Assembly (NCBI GenBank): GCA_945878885.1 | Contig: CAMCUP010000002.1 | Coordinates: 1 to 64,000 of the forward strand | Length of the DNA: 64,000 nt | Origin: Polynucleobacter meluiroseus | GTDB lineage: Bacteria > Pseudomonadota > Gammaproteobacteria > Burkholderiales > Burkholderiaceae | Direction of reading: 5' to 3' | Shown here: positions 25,899-36,041 of the stretch, one piece after another | Position numbering within the stretch: position 1 is the first letter of the stretch | How the letters are laid out: every line of letters starts with the position of its first letter | Program-made: the position numbers and the translations under genes | The notes under the pieces: model-generated | Seen by the model: the letters and a program-made list of their open reading frames with translations, nothing else | The model's database searches: none | Told to the model about the DNA's origin: nothing

Positions 25899-26735
25899 AT
25901 GTCAGATCCCCAAAAAACCCTACTTGAGCGTTTAAGCGTATTTCTTAGCCCCGAACCTAGCTCACCTGCCGAGCAGCGGCGCGACCTCATTAATACCCTT
26001 CGTGAAGCCCAAACTGAGGGGCTTATTAATGCTGATGCGCTAGCCATGATTGAGGGAGTTTTTCAAGTTAGCGAATTATGTGCCCGTGATATTTTGGTGC
26101 CTCGAGCACAGCTTGATTGGATTGATGCCAACCTGCCAATTACCCAAATTATTACCGAAGTTATTGCAGCTGCGCATTCACGTTTCCCTGTTTTTGAAGG
26201 AAGTCGCGACAAAGTCATTGGCATCTTGTTGGCTAAAGATCTTTTACGCTATTCTGCAGATGCTGATTTTCAATTACGTGATTGGCTTCGTCCAGCAGTT
26301 TTTATTCCCGAATCAAAACGCCTTAGCGTACTACTGCGCGATTTTCGCGATAACCGTAATCATATTGCTGTGGTAGTCGATGAGTATGGTGGCATTGCTG
26401 GCATTATTACAATTGAGGATGTACTAGAACAAATTGTGGGCGACATTGAAGATGAATTTGATATTGATGAAGATGCTGATAACATTATTTCGCTTGACAA
26501 TAACACTATGCGAATTAAAGGCATTACTGAACTTGAGCAAGTTAATACGGCCCTCCAATCTCAATTTCACTTAGAGAATATCGAAACTATTGGAGGTTTT
26601 ATTTCGCAGTATTTAGGGCGGGTACCAAAATTAGGGGAAAAATTAAATATAGCGGGTATTGAATTTGAAATTCAACGGGCTGATTCACGGCAAATACATA
26701 TTCTGATTGCCCGCCGCCTAACTACCGAGGTTTAA
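25899..26735 (+). CDS. corC: CorC/YbeX transporter-associated CBS protein
   Basis: The 278-residue protein has a tandem CBS pair (about residues 65-185: MIEGVFQVSELCARDILVPR, VVDEYGGIAGIITIEDVLEQIVGDIEDE) and a C-terminal CorC_HlyC domain (about 200-275). It lacks membrane helices, as does YbeX. The protein is linked to Mg2+/Co2+ efflux and ribosome function. It follows ybeY by 11 bases and precedes lnt, the usual order. Confidence 0.9.
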   Translation: MSDPQKTLLERLSVFLSPEPSSPAEQRRDLINTLREAQTEGLINADALAMIEGVFQVSELCARDILVPRAQLDWIDANLPITQIITEVIAAAHSRFPVFEGSRDKVIGILLAKDLLRYSADADFQLRDWLRPAVFIPESKRLSVLLRDFRDNRNHIAVVVDEYGGIAGIITIEDVLEQIVGDIEDEFDIDEDADNIISLDNNTMRIKGITELEQVNTALQSQFHLENIETIGGFISQYLGRVPKLGEKLNIAGIEFEIQRADSRQIHILIARRLTTEV

Positions 26736-28280
26736 TTGATTAAAGTCACCATGTTGCGTGCTCTATTGTGTGCCGTAGTGAGTGGCATTGTAATTGCACT
26801 GCTAGCCGAGGCCCCTTATGGCGGCTGGTGGCAAATTTTAGCTTTAAGTACTTTCTGGTTTTCCCTAAATAGCCTACAGATACGATCAGGCCGAAATTAT
26901 TTTGCTTTAGGGGTGAGTTTTGGTTTGGCTTATTTTATTTGTAGTTTGTGGTGGATTTATATTAGCTTGCATGACGTGGGTGGTTTAAGTTGGCCTCTTG
27001 CTGGCTTTGGCGTATTTGCTCTTTCTGCCTATCTGAGTTTATTTTTTGGCGTAGCTGCTCTTCTTGCGCACTACCTTACCCAAACTCGTAGTTCATCTGG
27101 TACACCTCTATTGCTGAATGCACTTTTATTTGCTAGCGCCTGGGCAGCCCTAGAATTTTTACGAGGCCTACTGTTTACAGGCTTTCCTTGGAGTGGTTTC
27201 GCTGAAAGTCAGGTGAATGGACCATTTGGAGTAATTGCACCTTGGTTTGGTGCTAGCGCTATTACTTTTGCAGTTTTTGCAATTTCATACCTCATTGCAA
27301 ATTTAAGCAATTCCTTTTTGAAAATGACTGGCTTAATGGTTGGCGCAGTAGTGTGCTGTCAAATTCTGGGCTTTTGGCAGTTCACCCAAGCGTATGAAAA
27401 ACCGATTTCAGTGCGCTTAATACAAGGTAATTTTCCCCAAACCCAGCATTTTAATCCGCCTGCAATATTGCGCCAGATTCAACTGTATCTTGCTTCGATT
27501 GAAGAAAAATCGGCTAATTTAATTGTTATTCCTGAAACAGCTTTTCCTTGGCCCCAAAATCAATTACCAAGTGGCGCCATAGAACAATTGCAAGCATTTT
27601 CACAAGCTAGCGCTAGTAATTTATTAATTGGGGTGGTTGGCCAAATTGAGACGACTAATAATAAAAACTTGTTTACTAATCGGGCGCTGGGCTTCAATCA
27701 AAATCAGGCTAATTATGTCTACGATAAGTCACATCTTGTACCGTTTGGTGAATTCATTCCGTACGGATTTCAATGGTTTGTAGATGAATTTAAAATTCCT
27801 TTAAGTAATTTTGGTCGTGGCGCAGTAAATCAAGCACCTTTTTTAATTCTCCGAGCCAATTCAAAACCACTCGGTGCGGCCATCACGATCTGCTATGAAG
27901 ATGTGTTTGGTGGGGAGTTGGCTGCGCGCCTTAGAAACGCTACTGAGCCAATTAACCTGCTGGTCAATATGACTAATTTAGTTTGGTTTGGTCATTCTCA
28001 GGCGCCCACTCAGCAACTTCGCCTCTCACAATTACGCTCGCTAGAAACAGGTTTGCCCAGTATTCGCGCCACTAATACTGGCATTACAGCGGTGATCGGT
28101 GCAAATGGTCAAGTGCTAGGTCAACTTGATCAATTCACCCGCAGTGAATTAAATCTGCAAGTGCAAGCCTACTCGGGCAAAACGCCATATGTTAGGTTGG
28201 GAGATCTGCCGATCTTGACCTTTTGTGGCGTCTTGATTCTTTTTGGGCTTTGGCGCAAGTCAAAACAACTGATTTCTTAG
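26736..28280 (+). CDS. lnt: Apolipoprotein N-acyltransferase
   Basis: Lnt adds the third acyl chain to lipoproteins in the inner membrane. The TTG at 26736 starts directly after the corC stop, with GAGG five bases before it; an ATG at 26751 is the alternative. The 514-residue product has about six N-terminal helices, then a nitrilase-like periplasmic domain. The catalytic triad is visible: Glu267 in VIPETAFPW, Lys331 in YDKSHLVPFGE and Cys386 in TICYEDVFGGE, almost the E. coli numbering. The window contains small lipoproteins that would be its substrates. Confidence 0.94.
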   Translation: MIKVTMLRALLCAVVSGIVIALLAEAPYGGWWQILALSTFWFSLNSLQIRSGRNYFALGVSFGLAYFICSLWWIYISLHDVGGLSWPLAGFGVFALSAYLSLFFGVAALLAHYLTQTRSSSGTPLLLNALLFASAWAALEFLRGLLFTGFPWSGFAESQVNGPFGVIAPWFGASAITFAVFAISYLIANLSNSFLKMTGLMVGAVVCCQILGFWQFTQAYEKPISVRLIQGNFPQTQHFNPPAILRQIQLYLASIEEKSANLIVIPETAFPWPQNQLPSGAIEQLQAFSQASASNLLIGVVGQIETTNNKNLFTNRALGFNQNQANYVYDKSHLVPFGEFIPYGFQWFVDEFKIPLSNFGRGAVNQAPFLILRANSKPLGAAITICYEDVFGGELAARLRNATEPINLLVNMTNLVWFGHSQAPTQQLRLSQLRSLETGLPSIRATNTGITAVIGANGQVLGQLDQFTRSELNLQVQAYSGKTPYVRLGDLPILTFCGVLILFGLWRKSKQLIS

Positions 28281-28341
28281 CTAAATTTGCTTGGGCGGTT
28301 AAAATCAAGCCCTTAGCTAGGTCAATGATGTTAACTTTTTG

Positions 28342-29223
28342 ATGCTTACTTTTCAACAAATTATTCTTCAGCTCCAGGAATACTGGGATCAGCAGGGCTG
28401 TGCCTTGTTGCAGCCTATTGACCTTGAGGTAGGCGCGGGCACTTCGCATACCGCTACTTTCCTGCGCGCCATTGGGCCAGAGCCATGGAAAGCAGCCTAT
28501 GTTCAGCCCTCACGTAGACCAAAGGATGGACGCTACGGTGAAAATCCCAATCGGTTACAACACTACTATCAATTTCAAGTGGTCTTAAAGCCAGCGCCCG
28601 ATAATATTTTGGATTTGTATTTAGGCTCACTTAAAGCGCTGGGACTTGATTTGCAAAAAAATGATGTGCGTTTTGTTGAGGATGACTGGGAAAACCCCAC
28701 CTTAGGTGCATGGGGCTTAGGTTGGGAAGTTTGGCTTAATGGCATGGAGGTGACACAATTTACCTATTTTCAGCAAGTCGGTGGCCTTGATTGCAAACCT
28801 GTATTAGGCGAAATTACCTATGGTATTGAGCGTTTAGCAATGTATATTCAAAATTGCTCTAATGTGTTTGATTTAGTCTGGACAACCGGCTTAAGTTATG
28901 GCGACGTTTACCATCAAAATGAAGTTGAGCAATCTTGCTATAACTTTGAACAAGCTAATACTGAATTATTGTTTGCGCATTTTGCTAACTATGAAAATGA
29001 AGCGAAACGCTTAATTGAAGTGCCCTTAGCGCTACCCGCCTATGAAATGGTTTTAAAAGCAGCCCACACTTTTAATCTTTTAGATGCTCGAGGGGCTATT
29101 TCTGTTACCGAGCGAGCTACTTACATTGGACGCATTCGGCATTTATCGCGTGCAGTAGCGCTGGCTTATTTTGAAGCACGGGAAAAATTGGGCTTTCCAA
29201 TGGGTCAAGTGCATAAAAAATAA
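28342..29223 (+). CDS. glyQ: Glycyl-tRNA synthetase alpha subunit
   Basis: GlyQ holds the catalytic class II core of the alpha2-beta2 enzyme that charges tRNA-Gly. The ATG at 28342 gives [15 protein letters not shown], the standard start; a TTG just before is not needed. [34 protein letters not shown] and TYFQQVGG are family signatures. The 293 residues match the usual length. glyS overlaps its stop by one base. Confidence 0.97.
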   Translation: MLTFQQIILQLQEYWDQQGCALLQPIDLEVGAGTSHTATFLRAIGPEPWKAAYVQPSRRPKDGRYGENPNRLQHYYQFQVVLKPAPDNILDLYLGSLKALGLDLQKNDVRFVEDDWENPTLGAWGLGWEVWLNGMEVTQFTYFQQVGGLDCKPVLGEITYGIERLAMYIQNCSNVFDLVWTTGLSYGDVYHQNEVEQSCYNFEQANTELLFAHFANYENEAKRLIEVPLALPAYEMVLKAAHTFNLLDARGAISVTERATYIGRIRHLSRAVALAYFEAREKLGFPMGQVHKK

Positions 29224-31361
29224 TGTCGGCACAAAACGCTACTTTCATCTTAGAAGTCTTTACTGAAGAATTACCGCCAAAGTCATTACGCAAACTGGGC
29301 GAATCTTTCGGCGCAGCGATTTTTACATCTCTACAACAGGCCCAATTATTGAGCCCTCACTCAAAGGCTCTTAGCTTTGCAAGCCCTCGACGGCTAGCAG
29401 TACAAATTGATGGCGTTTTAAATCAAGCGCCTAATTATCCAGTTCGTGAAAAATTATTACCCGTTAGCATAGCCTATGATGCTGCAGGCAAACCCAGTGC
29501 GCCCCTCCTAAAAAAATTAGCCGCATTAGGATGCGCCGAGATTGATCTCAATACCCTAGAGCGATCGGGTGATGGTAAAAATGAAGCGCTATATTTAAAT
29601 CTGATCGCAAGTGGTGCGCAATTAACAGCAACCCTGCAAATAGCGCTTGAATCTGCTTTACAGCAATTACCGATTGCGAAAATGATGCACTACCAGGTCA
29701 TACAAAAGGATGGCTCTTTGAAAGAGGTGGCATTTGCAAGGCCAGCCCACCATATTCTTGCTCTACATGGCAAATTACCTCTTCACATTACAGCATTGGG
29801 AATCGAAGCAGGCCAGCAAACGGAAGGCCACCGTTTTCTTTCTTCAGGTATTTTGCAAGTATCTACGGCTGACGAGTATGAACAGTTACTGGAAACTAAA
29901 GGTAAGGTCATAGCAAATTTCGATCGGCGACGTACCCTCATTCATGATGCCCTAATTAAAACCGCTGGTGATGACCAAGTATTGATGCCTGCTGCACTTT
30001 TAGATGAAGTGACAGCGCTGGTTGAGTGGCCAGCGATTTATAGCTGCGAATTTGACCCAGAATTTTTAGAAATTCCGCAAGAATGCCTGATCTTAACTAT
30101 GCAAACCAACCAAAAATATTTTGCCTTAACTGATCAAGCTGGAAAATTACGTAATCGCTTTTTAGTGGTTTCTAATCTTGAAACAGATGCCCCTCAAGCC
30201 ATTATTGCAGGCAATGAGCGGGTGATACGGCCACGCTTAGCTGATGCACGTTTCTTTTTTAAACAAGATCAAAAACGTACCTTACATTCTCGTCTAAATG
30301 ACCTAAGCAAAGTTGTTTATCAAAACCAGCTTGGCAGTCAACTTGATCGCGTCCATCGAGTGCAAGCAATTGCCCTGCAGATTGCCGGTGCCCTCAAATT
30401 ACAGGGCCTCACCATCAATACTGAATGGCTTGCTCGTGCTGCAGAAATTGCTAAAGCAGATTTGCTTACCGAAATGGTTGGCGAATTTCCTGAGTTACAA
30501 GGTATTATGGGTCGTTATTACGCCACCCTCGATGGCGAAGTATCAGATGTAGCGGCTACTTGTAGCGAGCATTACCACCCCCGTTTTGCCGGTGACTCAC
30601 TACCCTTAACCTTAACTAGTAGCATCTTGGCTTTAGCTGACAAATTAGAAACCGTAGTTGGTATTTGGGGTATCGGGCTCGCACCTACAGGCGATAAAGA
30701 CCCTTATGCTTTAAGGCGACAGGCTCTAGGCATTTGCCGTCTATTGGTAGAAAAAAAATTGGCCCTCAATTTACCAGAGCAAATTGATTTTGCACGAAGT
30801 CAATTTAAGCAAACTGGCGTGGCGCAAAAAGCAAATACTACTGAAATTTATCAATTTATATCAGAACGTTTTCGTAGTTACTTACGAGATCCTTCTGAAC
30901 TTGCTAGTGCTTTTACAGCCGCTGAAATTGAAGCGGTCTTAAGTCAAACGCCGCCTTATTTTAATGATGTCATTGAGCGCTTACTAGCTTTGCGCGAATT
31001 CAATGCTTTACCAGAAGCGGCCCAACTTGCCGCAGCCAACAAACGAATTAGTAACATCTTGAAAAAAACCAGCACCGTAATACCTGCTTCTTATTCACCA
31101 AAATTACTTGTTCTTCCTGCGGAACTAGCTCTTGTAAAAATCTTGGAGACTGCTAGCCCACAACTCGATTTAGCTTACCAACAAGGGCAATTTGTTGTTT
31201 GCTTAGAAATTTTAGTTGCCCTTGCGCAACCGATTGATCAATTTTTTGCCGATGTAATGGTGATGGATCCTCAGCCAGAGCTTAGGGATAACCGCTTAGC
31301 CCTCTTGCAACAATTACATCAAAAAATGAATTTGATCGCCGATCTCGGCAAGCTAGCATGA
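29223..31361 (+). CDS. glyS: Glycyl-tRNA synthetase beta subunit
   Basis: GlyS binds the tRNA-Gly in the alpha2-beta2 enzyme. The 712-residue product starts with FILEVFTEELPPKSL and has the markers FASPRRLAV, EVTALVEWPAIY, LQTNQKYF-like TMQTNQKYFAL and ARFFFKQD, then HD-like and anticodon-binding parts towards the C-terminus (DKLETVVGIWGIGLAPTGDKDPYALRR). Its ATG overlaps the glyQ stop, so the two are translationally coupled. Confidence 0.96.
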   Translation: MSAQNATFILEVFTEELPPKSLRKLGESFGAAIFTSLQQAQLLSPHSKALSFASPRRLAVQIDGVLNQAPNYPVREKLLPVSIAYDAAGKPSAPLLKKLAALGCAEIDLNTLERSGDGKNEALYLNLIASGAQLTATLQIALESALQQLPIAKMMHYQVIQKDGSLKEVAFARPAHHILALHGKLPLHITALGIEAGQQTEGHRFLSSGILQVSTADEYEQLLETKGKVIANFDRRRTLIHDALIKTAGDDQVLMPAALLDEVTALVEWPAIYSCEFDPEFLEIPQECLILTMQTNQKYFALTDQAGKLRNRFLVVSNLETDAPQAIIAGNERVIRPRLADARFFFKQDQKRTLHSRLNDLSKVVYQNQLGSQLDRVHRVQAIALQIAGALKLQGLTINTEWLARAAEIAKADLLTEMVGEFPELQGIMGRYYATLDGEVSDVAATCSEHYHPRFAGDSLPLTLTSSILALADKLETVVGIWGIGLAPTGDKDPYALRRQALGICRLLVEKKLALNLPEQIDFARSQFKQTGVAQKANTTEIYQFISERFRSYLRDPSELASAFTAAEIEAVLSQTPPYFNDVIERLLALREFNALPEAAQLAAANKRISNILKKTSTVIPASYSPKLLVLPAELALVKILETASPQLDLAYQQGQFVVCLEILVALAQPIDQFFADVMVMDPQPELRDNRLALLQQLHQKMNLIADLGKLA

Positions 31362-31936
31362 GTCAAAACGCGCTTAAATTACTCATCCTTGATCGAGATG
31401 GCGTGATTAATGCAGACCGTGATGATTACGTAAAATCGGCTGAAGAATGGCAGCCTCTTCCTGGTAGCTTAGAGGCGCTTGCTCTACTTACGCAAGCTGG
31501 CTATCGAATTGCGCTTGCCACTAATCAATCTGGAATTGCCCGTGGTTTTTATTCCCTACATGACTTGCATGCAATGCATCAGAAAATGGCTGATCTACTT
31601 ACCCCGCTAGGCGGCAGGATTGATAGTATTTTCTTTTGCCCTCATGTTGATGCCGATCAATGTAAGTGCCGCAAACCCTTACCAGGGATGTACTTGGAAA
31701 TTGCTGCTCGTTATTTAGGGTCTTGTGAAGGGGCAAGCGAGCATATATTAAGTGGCGTACATGTCGTAGGAGATTCTCTACGCGATCTCTTACCCGCAAG
31801 TACTTTGGGTGCGCAGTTAAACTTGGTGCTCACCGGCAAAGGGAAACTTACACTTGAACATGGTGGACTACCTTTGCACACTGCAATTTATGAAAATTTA
31901 CTTGCCTTTACTCAACAGCACTTAAGGCAAGCATGA
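31358..31936 (+). CDS. gmhB: D-glycero-beta-D-manno-heptose 1,7-bisphosphate 7-phosphatase
   Basis: GmhB is a HAD phosphatase in the ADP-heptose pathway for lipopolysaccharide. The nucleophile motif LILDRDGVIN, the TNQSG motif and the zinc-binding cluster FFCPHVDADQCKCRKP are all present, followed by GDSLRDLLPA. Length (192) is normal. It overlaps glyS by four bases (ATGA) and plsC follows with another four-base overlap. Confidence 0.93.
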   Translation: MSQNALKLLILDRDGVINADRDDYVKSAEEWQPLPGSLEALALLTQAGYRIALATNQSGIARGFYSLHDLHAMHQKMADLLTPLGGRIDSIFFCPHVDADQCKCRKPLPGMYLEIAARYLGSCEGASEHILSGVHVVGDSLRDLLPASTLGAQLNLVLTGKGKLTLEHGGLPLHTAIYENLLAFTQQHLRQA

Positions 31937-32673
31937 TTTGGCTTAAATCAACTGCTTTCTTTATTTTTTTACTTTTCTTTACACTTTTTTTTGGTGGCTT
32001 GTGTCTGCTTATTTTTCCTTTCATGACCATTTATAATCGCTATCAATTTGTTAGCAAATGGAATGATCTTGTTTTAGTTGTACTAGAACATGTTTGTGGT
32101 ATTCGTTATGAAATTAAAGGTATGGAGCATGTCACTGATTCTCTTGATTTGCCTGTAGTGATTTTAAGTAAGCATCAATCAGCTTTTGAGACTATCGCCT
32201 TTATTTCTATTTTTCCAAAACATTTATGCTTTGTTTTTAAACGCGAACTACTCTGGCTACCTTTCTTTGGTTGGGCTCTAGGCATGCTCAATATGATTCA
32301 TATCAACCGCTCTAATCGTGAAACTGCTGCTATTTCGGTTGCCAATCAAGGTCGACAACGCCTGCGGGATGGTAATTGGATTTTAATTTTCCCTGAGGGC
32401 ACACGAACACCAACTGGCTCGCATCGCCCCTACCGTAAAGGTGGAGCGCGTTTAGCCGTGGCTACCAATGCCAGCGTTATTCCTGTAGCTCACAATAGTG
32501 GTCGAACATGGCCACGAAATAGTTTTTTAAAATATCCAGGTTTAGTAACAATTTCTATTGGGCCGTTAATTTCTTCGGCAGGAAAAACGGGGGATCAACT
32601 AAATACTGAAGTTGAAAATTGGATTGAAACTGAAATGCAGCAAATTGATCCAAGCGCCTATAAGAAATCATAA
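31933..32673 (+). CDS. plsC: 1-acyl-sn-glycerol-3-phosphate acyltransferase
   Basis: PlsC makes phosphatidic acid by acylating lysophosphatidate at the inner membrane. The 246-residue protein has an N-terminal membrane helix (about 7-30), the motif KHQSAFET (HX4E, a common variant of HX4D), NRSNRETA and FPEGTRTPTGSH. The C-terminal part is hydrophilic. It ends the glyQS-gmhB run; ksgA is convergent. Confidence 0.9.
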   Translation: MIWLKSTAFFIFLLFFTLFFGGLCLLIFPFMTIYNRYQFVSKWNDLVLVVLEHVCGIRYEIKGMEHVTDSLDLPVVILSKHQSAFETIAFISIFPKHLCFVFKRELLWLPFFGWALGMLNMIHINRSNRETAAISVANQGRQRLRDGNWILIFPEGTRTPTGSHRPYRKGGARLAVATNASVIPVAHNSGRTWPRNSFLKYPGLVTISIGPLISSAGKTGDQLNTEVENWIETEMQQIDPSAYKKS

Positions 32674-32721
32674 TTATGCTGATTAAGGTAAGATCAGCTC
32701 ATTAATTTTCAAATAGGGTAG

Positions 32722-33537
32722 TTAAGATGTTTGCGCTAAGCTGCTCGCCCATTCTATGTAGCGAACTACTGGAATATCTTGAGCACGTAATTTTAATTCT
32801 GCATCACTTAATGCTAAGCGCTCAAGATAGCTTTGTAAATTAGTGCGCAGCATCTTGCGGCGCTGTGAAAATGCAGCGGCAACAATTTTTTCTAAAGCCC
32901 GCCACTCATGCTGATTTAAAGAAAAATGACTGCGGGGAATCATGCGCACTACAGCTGAATTTACTTTAGGTTGTGGCTCAAAAGCAGTAGGCGGCACTTC
33001 CAAAACCTGTTCCATCTCATAACGCGCTTGTAGCATTACCGACAAACGGCTAAAGTCAGGACTACCTGCTGGGGCTACCAAGCGCGCTACAACCTCGGCC
33101 TGCAACATAAAGACTTGCTCATCAATGAGCGGAGCAACTGGCAGTAAATGAAATAATAAAGGTGAAGAAATGTTATAAGGTAAATTTCCCACAATCAAGC
33201 GACGCCCCTGATTTGAATCCTTATTCGTGCCCTTCTCAATACCTTTATCGATACTATTTTTTGCCCAGTGGAAAAAATCAAAATGAAGTGCATCACCTTC
33301 GATAACTTGTACACCCGGTAAATTTTTAGCGCGCCAGTGGGCTACTAAATCACGATCAATTTCCAATAGATCTAAATGATCAACATAATTTAACAGCGGT
33401 AGTGTAAGAGCGCCTAAACCGGGGCCAATTTCGATTAGCTGTGTATTAGCACTAGGGTTGATAATTTGGATAATGGCGTGGATAGCACCATCATCTTTTA
33501 AAAAATTTTGGCCAAATCGCTTACGGGCCTGATGCAT
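32722..33537 (-). CDS. ksgA: 16S rRNA (adenine1518/1519-N6) dimethyltransferase
   Basis: KsgA (RsmA) dimethylates two adenines near the 3' end of 16S rRNA with SAM. The ATG at 33537 gives MHQARKRFGQNFLKDD, the standard start; one three codons upstream is possible. SAM motif IEIGPGLGALT, the NLPYNISSPLLFHLL catalytic loop and FSQRRKMLR are present. The 271 residues match the family. It overlaps the end of pdxA by 17 bases, as in the usual surA-pdxA-ksgA order. Confidence 0.95.
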   Translation of the reverse strand: MHQARKRFGQNFLKDDGAIHAIIQIINPSANTQLIEIGPGLGALTLPLLNYVDHLDLLEIDRDLVAHWRAKNLPGVQVIEGDALHFDFFHWAKNSIDKGIEKGTNKDSNQGRRLIVGNLPYNISSPLLFHLLPVAPLIDEQVFMLQAEVVARLVAPAGSPDFSRLSVMLQARYEMEQVLEVPPTAFEPQPKVNSAVVRMIPRSHFSLNQHEWRALEKIVAAAFSQRRKMLRTNLQSYLERLALSDAELKLRAQDIPVVRYIEWASSLAQTS

Positions 33538-34540
33538 CAGCTTCATTCTGCTTGTGTTGCTGGGCTAGCTGAAATGCTAAGCGTAGAGCTTCCAGCATAC
33601 TGCTGGGGTCGGCTAGCCCTTTACCAGCCAGATCAAGCGCTGTGCCATGATCTACTGAGGTACGAATGATCGGCAAACCTAAAGTGACATTCACCCCCCG
33701 TCCAAATGCGGCAAATTTAAATGGTGCTAAACCTTGATCGTGATACATCGCTAAAAAGGCATCATATCGCGGCAAATTGTGTGGATGAAATAATGAATCA
33801 GCTGGGATTGGTCCAGTAACGGTTATACCTTGTTGTTGAGCTGCCAAAATAGCTGGCTCGATGATGTCAATTTCTTCACGGCCTAAATAACCGCCTTCGC
33901 CAGCATGCGGATTTAATCCAGCTACAGCAATACGGGGTTGCTTTATCGCAAACCAAGTTTGTAAATCGTGATGCAAAATTCTCAGGATATTAAGCAATGT
34001 TTCGCTCTGCAGAGATTTAGCGACCCTATCTAAGGGCAGATGGGTAGTCGCCAAGGCTACCCGTAAAGGTTGTAAGTTTGCTAAGCCCAATATTTCTGCT
34101 GGAATATTAGCGCAAAGCATCATTACAACCTGTGAACAATGGCATTGTTGCGCTAAATATTCGGTATGCCCAGAAAAAGGAATTCCTGCTTGATTGATGA
34201 TGCTTTTTTGTATTGGGGCCGTAACCATTGCGCTAAAACGGCCCGATATACAACCAGCTAGCGCGCAATCTAATAAACTCAATACATAAGGCGAATTTGA
34301 TTGGTCTAACTGCCCAGCTATAGCTGGTGTTTTTAATCTAATTGACTCTATTTGTAATCGATTTGACCAAGGCGATGAACTTTTTTGCTGGTCACTTTTA
34401 AATAAAGTAGGGTCACCTAAGAGGGTAATGCGGGCCGCAGAATTTTCTTGCAGAAATTGTTGTGCTGCCTGTAAAGCAACTTCAGGGCCTATACCAGTAG
34501 GCTCTCCCGTGGTAACAACTAGCTCAAGGGGCGGCGACAT
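33521..34540 (-). CDS. pdxA: 4-hydroxythreonine-4-phosphate dehydrogenase
   Basis: PdxA oxidises 4-phosphohydroxy-L-threonine in vitamin B6 synthesis. The 339-residue protein shows TTGEPTGIGPEVA at the start, the metal-binding His in SGHTEYLAQ and YHDQGLAPFK, and NPHAGEGGYLGREE. Length is normal. It overlaps surA by 17 bases upstream and ksgA downstream, pointing to one transcript. Confidence 0.95.
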   Translation of the reverse strand: MSPPLELVVTTGEPTGIGPEVALQAAQQFLQENSAARITLLGDPTLFKSDQQKSSSPWSNRLQIESIRLKTPAIAGQLDQSNSPYVLSLLDCALAGCISGRFSAMVTAPIQKSIINQAGIPFSGHTEYLAQQCHCSQVVMMLCANIPAEILGLANLQPLRVALATTHLPLDRVAKSLQSETLLNILRILHHDLQTWFAIKQPRIAVAGLNPHAGEGGYLGREEIDIIEPAILAAQQQGITVTGPIPADSLFHPHNLPRYDAFLAMYHDQGLAPFKFAAFGRGVNVTLGLPIIRTSVDHGTALDLAGKGLADPSSMLEALRLAFQLAQQHKQNEADASGP

Positions 34541-36041
34541 TTTCGGTATTCATCATTTTGACTGTGGCGTTATCGCGCAGCTGTCGTACCCAATCTTGAT
34601 AAGCTTGCTCAATCTTTCTTTCGCGCAATGCAGCCTTAGCAAATTGCCTTTGTTTATCTACTGTAAGTTGCGACTCACGTCGCTCTACCACTTGTATCAA
34701 ATGCCACCCAAATTGACTTTTAACTGCACTGCTTACGTCGCCAATTTGCAAACTATTCATCGCCTGTTCAAATTCTGGTACCAATTCACCGGGCCCCATC
34801 CAACCTAATAATCCGCCATTAGCTGCCGAACCATCTTCAGAAAATTTCTTGGCGAGCTCACCAAAATCGGCTGATTTAATTTTGATTTGATCACGCAAGC
34901 CATTTAATTTTCTTTCAGCATCAGTATCGCTAAAACCAGCTCGAGTACGTAGCAAAATATGTCGGGCAAGTGTTTGGGTAACCATAATATTTTGGGGAGT
35001 AGTAAGATCGGTAGCATTGGCATCGCCACTAGGAGTAATTGTAGGGTTACCTGAAGGGCGTGTTGATAAGGTGCGACGATCTAAGACTTTTAAAATATGA
35101 AACCCAGCCGGGCTTTTAAGTACAACAGGCGCAACTTGTCCAGCACCTAAATTGCGTACTGATTCATAAAAAATTTGTGGTAATCGGTCCGAGGTACGAT
35201 ACCCTAGCTCTTGAAATTTGATTTTTGAATCTTCTTTTGCAGCTTGTGCGCCAAGCTGCAAAAAATCTGCATCTCCGCGAGCTGCCTTAAGAATAGCTTC
35301 TGCTTTTTTTCGAGCTTCAGTTTGCATACCAAGCCCTGCGGCAGGATCAACCGGAATAAAAATTTGTGCTACATTAATTTCTTCTGGACCAGAACCTGGT
35401 TTTGAGGGCTCTTGATTTTGTGCTTGAGGTGAATTTGCTGCTGCCATCATTTGCATGCGCTCGGTAATAAAATTATCAACCTCAGCATCAGTAATTTTAA
35501 TTTGGGTTTCAACTTCGCGATCACGCAAGCGCGCCAACACCACATCGCTACGCAAGATATCGCGATGTTGCTTCAAACTCATGCCAGCTTGTATGATTTT
35601 TTCACGAAATTCGGTAACAGTTAGTTTATTTTGCGCTGCAATTTTCGTGATAATCAAGTCAAGATCTTTATCGCTAATAGTAATGCCCGTAGCTTCAGCT
35701 TCTTGCAACATAATTTTTTCAACAATTAAGCGCTCTAAAACTTCCTTGCGCAAGGTGACGGCATCTGGCATTGGTTTACCGCTCTTACTTATCTGCCCCT
35801 GAAGCTCGCTGACCCGATCATCTATATCCTTCCGAGTGATATAGCCAGTGTTCACAATTGCCGCAACACCATCTAGATTGCGTAATTTACTAACACTGGC
35901 AGGGGGTGAAGGAGAGGCTGAAGTAGTCCCAAGATTGTTGGCTTTAGGGGCATTTTGTGCCAAGGCCATGGTGCTAGCAGCTAGTAAGATACTAAAAGCT
36001 AGGCGATACAAGAGGGGTAAAAAAAATAGTTGAATGATCAC
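34524..36041 (-). CDS. surA: Periplasmic peptidyl-prolyl isomerase SurA
   Basis: SurA escorts outer-membrane proteins such as LptD through the periplasm. The GTG at 36041 overlaps the lptD stop (GTGA). The 505-residue precursor has a signal peptide ending near MALAQ, the SurA N-domain (about 50-200, VNTGYITRKDIDDRV), and two parvulin domains (about 215-315, EINVAQIFIPVD, and 345-450, VTQTLARHILLRT, with GELVPEFEQAM). It is a little longer than E. coli SurA (428) because of Pro/Ser-rich linkers. lptD just upstream is a known client. Confidence 0.94.
   Translation of the reverse strand: MIIQLFFLPLLYRLAFSILLAASTMALAQNAPKANNLGTTSASPSPPASVSKLRNLDGVAAIVNTGYITRKDIDDRVSELQGQISKSGKPMPDAVTLRKEVLERLIVEKIMLQEAEATGITISDKDLDLIITKIAAQNKLTVTEFREKIIQAGMSLKQHRDILRSDVVLARLRDREVETQIKITDAEVDNFITERMQMMAAANSPQAQNQEPSKPGSGPEEINVAQIFIPVDPAAGLGMQTEARKKAEAILKAARGDADFLQLGAQAAKEDSKIKFQELGYRTSDRLPQIFYESVRNLGAGQVAPVVLKSPAGFHILKVLDRRTLSTRPSGNPTITPSGDANATDLTTPQNIMVTQTLARHILLRTRAGFSDTDAERKLNGLRDQIKIKSADFGELAKKFSEDGSAANGGLLGWMGPGELVPEFEQAMNSLQIGDVSSAVKSQFGWHLIQVVERRESQLTVDKQRQFAKAALRERKIEQAYQDWVRQLRDNATVKMMNTENVAAP

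Noticed and set aside
32674-32721. GCTGAT...ATCAGC hairpin between plsC and ksgA as a terminator
   Set aside because: The stem is only six pairs and no T-run follows on either strand.
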